A stretch of 64,000 nt of DNA from contig NC_057924.1 in assembly GCF_018873765.1 (NCBI RefSeq), positions 620,001-684,000 on the forward strand. The letters are read 5' to 3'. This stretch comes from Telopea speciosissima. Lineage: Eukaryota > Streptophyta > Magnoliopsida > Proteales > Proteaceae. Positions 58,332 to 64,000 of the stretch are shown one piece after another. Below the pieces are notes generated by a model, which had not been told where the DNA came from, ran no database searches, and saw only the letters and a list, made by a program, of their open reading frames with translations. Each line of letters opens with the position of its first letter. Within the stretch, counting starts at the first letter, position 1. A program made the position numbers and the translations under genes.

Positions 58332-59491
58332 GAAGGGAAGTGAAATAAATTTTAAAAAAAAAATTTGAAAACTTCTGTTATGCACTGTGTAACTACCTTG
58401 AGCTCATATTAATTCAGGTAATCGCACATTTTCAAATGAAAATTTTTATTTTCTTATTAAATTCAAAGAATTCGATAGTTCTGATTTCCCTTCCCAATGT
58501 ATCGAAATTATGCTTACTTAATGCCCTACCAATATAAACTTGAAGGATCACTTTATAATGGACCAATGTGATTAAGATCTTGGACAAAGGTATCAGTCTC
58601 ATACTGGCCGATATCGCCAGTATCCAATACCTACACAGATCGGGAGTATTGGGTAAAAGGTGGACATAGTGCATCATTTTTAAATTTACAGCCGATCCAG
58701 TCCCAGTACAGCCCAATCCATATCGTATCAGTATTGGCAGTGACCTATAACCTTGGATAAGAAGCAAATCAAACTCCCGGAATGAGGCTCTTTTGGGGTA
58801 AAACACCCAAAACCACTTTGATCATAGTTAAGAGGATCCAACATTCCAACACTTGCCATAAGACTACCATGCCATACAAGAGAATAAACTGTTAATCAGC
58901 AAACAATTGGGTACAGGCTTCATCACCTAAAAACAAATGCAGAATTTTCGGCCCTAAGAAATATCCAAGAAAGCAAAATTTTCATAAACTATATGATCCA
59001 TGTAAACAACCCCCCCCCCAAAAAAAAAAAAAAGGCCATCGCCAACTTAAACAATCTACAATTTTTGTAAATACAGAACCAAGCTACCCAACTAACCAGC
59101 ATCATAGGATGCTATTTTGTCTCGCATTTTGTATACAAACCAAACGTTTTTCTTTCTTTATAACCAAACCCCACCACTGAAGCAAAACTGTCATCACTGC
59201 AAGCTTGTAATAAATAGCAACAATATGGAGTAAACACCCAGCGAGATTCTAACCAAACCTACAAAAATCAACATATAGAGCTAAATCTCAACCAAAAATG
59301 CCCCCTACCTACTCAGTACCATCATCAAAACCCCAACCCAGATAGGAGATAAAACACACATCATATGGAAACAAGTTAAAACCGACAAGCATCGGTACCA
59401 GTGCCCTGGATAAGATTGAGGGTGGATGCCAACACATTGACACCTATTGTGTATGAATAAGCTGTACCAGCCTAAAGGAGATAGTTTCAAG
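58332..59491. other. Intergenic, 3' flank of KH gene
   Basis: AT-rich, with a CCGATATCGCCAG/GTATTGG-rich dispersed repeat at about 58590-58770 and a C-run/A-run composite at 59010-59033. The KH gene 3' UTR probably lies at about 59100-59491. Confidence 0.35.
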
Positions 59492-62303
59492 TTATCCCCT
59501 TGTCTTGGCCCTCTTCATTCCAAGGCTGTTGTGAAAGGGGGAAACTGAACCAGACAAATGTGATCCTTCCTCACGGAGTGTACCATTAAGAATCGCTAGT
59601 TCTCGGAGCTGCTGTTTTTTAAAGAAATCCTGAGATTCATCCTGGATATCAGAGAGGGAAGAGTAAAATCGTCAGAAGGACATGCAGTGATGCATGGAAC
59701 TACAAATGAAATCATTCCTAAATATGAATTAAGTAGAAAATAACAGGAGAAAGGAAGGGAAATTACCACAGGCTTGAGCAAATCTTCAAGTATCTCACAA
59801 GCTTGCATTAGGCGGGCATCAATAATTTCCACAGGCAACTCCGCCTCCACAAGTATATGGAGAGGTTCACACAAATGCTCATATCCTGGTTTTCCTCTCA
59901 TCATTTCTTCCTATCAACGGAAGTAACAGACATTGCTTACAAATTAGGGTGATATTGAAATATACAAAACAATTTTTTAACCAGGGCCAGGCATGCAGCA
60001 ACATATTATTTGTATATGAAGCATGGAATACATGTAAACAGAGATAGTGTAGCCGAAATGGAGATTAACCAATCCGAAAACCAGAAAAGACAAAATAAGA
60101 AATGAACACATTTGAAACAATTTAGGAGTAGGGTCAACTCAAGATGAGTTGAAAGAAATTTATTTGAGGTGCCATAGACATGGGCAATGTACATCTCTAA
60201 ATGCACACCGAATGGTATGACTGAGATAGGAGGATATAAAAGATAAGGAACAGTCTTAAAAGTACTTTTTGGGATAAGTGGTGAGAAAAGACATGAATGG
60301 CTTAGGATTAACAACAACTGTGGCTCCAAATATAGTTGAAGTTGAAATAGCCAACCAAGCCCATTAAGTTGGGATAAGGCTTGGTTGAGTTGAACATGGA
60401 ATACAGCAAACACTGTATTCAGAGAGAGAGGCTGCTCACTCCAGCAGAATAAAATGGGAAGCACTCAAAACTTAGCCACAAGTTCATGCTTATTACATGT
60501 TGCATATGTAATGCCAATTGCTGGTCCCATTGGTCTGGTGACTCCGGGAGTCACAAATCCTATGATATAGGAAGCTGCAGGACAGGATGGGCATTTGCTT
60601 GTAGATTTATGTACCTTGGAAACAAATTATCAGGTCTCATCATGCCAGCCTAAAGCATGGGCAGACCCTTTAAAGAAAATTTGCTAAATGCTTCAAGGTT
60701 CTAATCTATCTAGACTTTCCCATATGCATTACCGATAATTTCTGAGTAACTAGTTATCTCAAAACTGCAAACAATTGCCATTGGCATTCATTTCACACCC
60801 TACAAAATGTGTGTGTGCCCAACCGCCTGTTCATGTTCATGTACAATCAGCAACAGATGATAAAGTGGTATTATTATTACCCGGGTTGGATCCTTGATGC
60901 TGCCACACCCTCTGATCAGGACACGACAATCAGTACTTGCCTCCACACGTTTAAGAGAGTTTCCTCTAGGACCAAGGAGGCGGCCAACAAAGTTGTACTG
61001 CAAAAGAAAGTAGGGGAAAAAGAAAAGAGAAGGGCACAAAGGTTCAATGTCAAACACCACAAAATCCAGATAAAAAGAGGAATTATAATACTAAAGCAAG
61101 ATATTTCTCACATACAGTAGGGTATTTGTCTACAGGAATGTCCACTCGGATCGTTTTCTTGACAATAAGACCTGAAGAGCTACCCTGTGATCCAAGCCAA
61201 CTCTGTGCTGATGAGGACTGTAAGAAGCCTAACCTCTGCTGCATATGAGATTCCACATGCTGTTAAACATAACATGTTGAAAAAGGAGACTGAAGAATTA
61301 GTTGGCAGCATGAGAAATAAAATAACATCCTTAAGGTTTAAATAAAAAATAAAAAAATTGGGAAATGTAGCTTAATATATGATAAAGTGCACATAGAGTA
61401 TGCATCTGGCAGATAGAATAACACATTCAAAAGTCGAAACAGGATTCTGTCATGGAGAGAAAAATCCAAAAAAAATCTAGAGGTTCTAAATCTACACACC
61501 AGTTCTGTAATTTCTACAACTCAATTCATCGTTTTTAAGAGGTTCTGTATCTAAGTATAAATTCCAACCAGTTGTTCAAGGACATAGCAGATTAATAATG
61601 ATTGAGACCTAAAGCCCAGATCCATAGGAAAGGACTCGGTGATTACAAAACCCAAAAGTTAATAAACTGCCCCCTTTTTATCTCTATTTTTTTTTTAGGT
61701 GGGGGGAGGGTGCTCTAATGTTCCAGCACCACCAAATACAGGAGTAATAGAGATAGTCCTTACTCAAGAATTGTGAATCTGGAGCTTCCATCCAAGAAGA
61801 CAGTGACGGGCAGAAGAAATGTTGCATGAAGATAGCAGATAACCTATTTTTCCCCAAAACAGATGGAGAGAAGAAATGACCATTTCTCATTATAAATGGA
61901 GGTAGATAACTAAACTATATCTTTCTAATTATAAATGGAGTTAGATTACTAAACCAAATCTTTTTAACATTAATTGGCAAGATGTTAGTATTAGACTACC
62001 TTTCATGGTGCACAGTAGAATTTCAAAATACAGGCATTTTAATAGAAGTAATTCAGGTTAGTACTAGATGTACAAATTATGTCAGAAATGCTTCTGAAGA
62101 GCAGTAAAATTAGATGGAAAAGTAAGTTATGTTAATGGTTAGCATCCGTACTTCTGATTTAATTGCTGAGGCCCATCCATTCATATCAGCTCCTCCTCCA
62201 TTTGAAAATATTCCTCCAGATGATGTCAGTGGGCTAGCATGTTCAAGCCCATTTTGATCTAAAAGTGATGCATTCCCCAACAGAGTGGTTACACGCAATA
62301 TTT
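59492..62303 (-). CDS. STAR/Quaking-like KH-domain RNA-binding protein, 3' five exons
   Basis: Exons in gene order: 62152-62303, 61116-61259, 60881-60997, 59767-59910 and 59492-59641. They join in phase and end TAA (59492-59494), giving 235 codons of the C-terminal part. Visible: [13 protein letters not shown] after the QUA1 region, a variable GADMNGWAS segment, [13 protein letters not shown], then the KH core [19 protein letters not shown] (GPRG loop), [16 protein letters not shown] and [13 protein letters not shown]2-like [19 protein letters not shown] and a basic GMKRAKTRG end follow. It matches the Arabidopsis At4g26480/At5g56140 group as I recall it. Role: sequence-specific single-stranded RNA binding, probably in splicing or mRNA control in the nucleus. 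The 5' exon with start codon and most of QUA1 lies beyond base 64000. Three Cys replace usual Arg/Asn residues. Confidence 0.92.
60293..60400 (+). mobile_element. RTE-like LINE 3' end fragment
   Basis: Ends AAGTTGGGATAAGGCTTGG, the hallmark 3' word of plant RTE LINEs, preceded by a worn AGCCAACCAAGCCCATT. It lies in the KH gene intron between exons 60881-60997 and 59767-59910, antisense to the gene. Confidence 0.5.
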
Positions 62304-63253
62304 CTGCTCCAAAATGTCAAATTTCAAGAATAAGATGTACCAGTTAGCATTTGTTAATAAATTAGTCAGCAGTCACCACAAAACGGACAGACAACAGTGG
62401 TCGATTAGATGGATTAATTAGAAATCAGCACTCCCCACGTAATAAAATAATCATAGGAGTGTAACCTAGAAGGGGGAAATTTTTAGTTTAGTTCTACATA
62501 ATTTCAACAAGAAATTACCTGCCCTAAATATATATACTTCTTAGCCACTTGCGACTAGAGAAAGTCCATGTACCCAAAATATATTACATTATTTAAGTAT
62601 TCACAAAAAGAAAAATAACAAGCATACATAACGTCAGAAGAAAAGAAGGGCGTGAAATGAAAATAAAACTGAACATAACATCAACCTCATACTTCCACCT
62701 GATCATATGAAATTTTCATTATTGCAGGAATAGGAATTTCCAAGATATTACAAATTTTATTAGTAAATGAAGCTACTGCTTCTAAGACAACGGCTAAAGA
62801 AACAGAATGAATTACAAGAGCAGGCAAAGCCCAGTAATGCAGATCCATGCTGCTTCTAATCAAGTCTTTGATGATGCCACAAATTCTTAGTGAAACAGAA
62901 AGAACAGCTATTTCTCTAGACATAGCATTTAGAAATAAAAAAACACAAGCAAATCAATTTAGAAGCTAATTAGCTGATTTACAAGTGCAATGGCTCAAAA
63001 CCACTCGAAAATGTTTCATTTTCTTGGGATGTTCTACAGCGACATTTAGCTGATTCAGATAAGAAACAGATAGGATAATGTTCGACAATTTCTCAGATAA
63101 ACTTGACCATTTGATAAAATCCATATTCTCTTTAAGATACCACCTGTGGGTATACAGAGAAACCAAGCTGCCAGTATTCCCCACATAAAGCACTCAATCA
63201 GATATAGTATCAGCATGCTTTCCACTGAACATAACATTCTACTCCTCTTCAGT
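62304..63253 (-). other. Upstream intron of KH gene, left part
   Basis: AT-rich, no exon recognised. The missing 5' coding exon must be further right, beyond the LINE and outside the window. Confidence 0.4.
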
Positions 63254-64000
63254 ACAACAACTCAGCTTTATCCCAACTAAATGGGGTCGGCTACATGGAT
63301 CCTTTCAAAACAAAGTAAAGAGCAATGGAGAAGAAAAGTGAGAGATGAAAAATGAAAGAAGAAAGTAAGAGGAAAGAGGATAGCCCAGGAAATCAGGAAA
63401 ATCTCAGCTACACGGTATTGACAACATGGATTCTTGCATTCTAATAAACTCTATCTATGGTTATACTTGGCACAAGACCCAGACTATGCATGTCATTCTT
63501 CACAACCTCACCTATGGTCATTTTAGGCCTGCCCCTAGCTCTTTTAGCTTCTTCAATCGGAATCAGATCACTCCTTACCGGGGGGGGTCCCCAAGCCTCC
63601 GTTGTACATGTCCAAACCACCTCGGACGACATTCTCGGAGCTTGTCGCTGATCAGGACAACTCCCACATCAGCTCTAATACATTCGTTCCTCACTTTATT
63701 TATCCTTCCTAATTTTGCCACAAATCCATCTTAACATCCTCATCTCTGCAACACATAGCTTCGCTATATGGCACTTCTTAACTGCCCAACATTCCGCCTC
63801 GTACACCATAGCTGGTCGGACAACAATCTTGTAGAACTTTCCTTTCAACTTTACAGAAATGGGTCGCTCACACAGTACTCCGGTCACACCTCTCCACTTC
63901 ATCCATCCCACTATAATTCTTTGTGAAACATCATCATCTATGTCACCTTCTTTGTGTATGATAGACCCCAGATATCTGAAATAGTCACTTGGCGGTATCT
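63254..64000 (-). mobile_element. RTE-clade LINE, 3' part, runs off window
   Basis: The minus-strand 3' end is at about 63254, with the hallmark (plus: CAACAACTCAGCTTTATCCC). Further in, degraded reverse transcriptase C-terminal words are read on minus: WMKWRGVTGVLCERP near 63880, KGKFYKIVVRPAMVY near 63815 and ECWAVKK near 63770. Same family as 31966-32964. It is in sense orientation with the KH gene and lies in its upstream intron. Confidence 0.85.

Noticed and set aside
60006-60464. Hydrophobic 152-codon ORF on minus
   Set aside because: Lies in a KH gene intron and overlaps an RTE LINE tail. No family recognised.

Overview
The window reads as nuclear DNA of a flowering plant, most likely a eudicot with a repeat-rich genome. 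Genes have short exons, long AT-rich introns and plant-specific families (DYW-type PPR, MYB-CC factor, plant STAR/KH protein). Between them lie plant RTE and L1 LINEs, Au-type SINEs, a TRIM, hAT-like elements, a Mutator-like element and an old pararetrovirus-like fragment. The sequence does not fix the species. All gene names rest on recalled family sequences, not on a search.

Layout: 1-1790 holds a degraded endogenous pararetrovirus-like piece (broken ORF, promoter-like box, tRNA-Met primer site). 2940-4090 is an L1-type LINE 3' part split by a tRNA-derived SINE. 5586-7607 is an intact intronless DYW-class PPR gene resembling Arabidopsis At2g41080, flanked by a direct repeat of about 115 bp. 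8060-19766 is mostly gene-poor; it contains two SINEs, a 404-bp hAT-like element and four exon-like blocks of a broken, unrecognised gene (12214-14273). 19767-24197 is a four-exon EF-hand gene of the CML21 type.

26560-54665 holds two head-to-tail MYB-CC genes on the minus strand (PHL7-like A and B), each with six coding exons whose joins keep the reading frame (335 and 330 codons). B looks conserved. A has an altered LHEQLE motif and a triplicated acidic/Ser-Pro segment. Their introns are full of insertions, including a fold-back element and a 5'-truncated RTE in A. Those in B are a 3.75-kb Pack-MULE-like element with 9-bp target duplications and three near-identical internal units of about 977 bp, and a 2-kb hAT-like element that itself hosts an 897-bp palindromic LTR element.

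54666-59491 is intergenic, with a complete 382-bp TRIM, a LINE RNase H remnant and an 85-bp tandem duplication. 59492-62303 carries the last five exons of a STAR/Quaking-like KH-domain gene (At4g26480/At5g56140 type, minus strand); its 5' exon lies outside the window, beyond an RTE LINE at 63254-64000.

Functionally the genes are unrelated (organelle RNA editing, calcium sensing, MYB-CC transcription control, RNA binding). CML21 and the KH gene are neighbours in Arabidopsis as I recall it (At4g26470/At4g26480), so the tandem PHL7-like pair appears to sit inside an otherwise conserved neighbourhood. The most unusual items are the palindromic LTR element, the Pack-MULE with a triplicated captured gene fragment, the conserved GC-AG introns and the shared overlapping upstream ATG of the PHL7-like pair.
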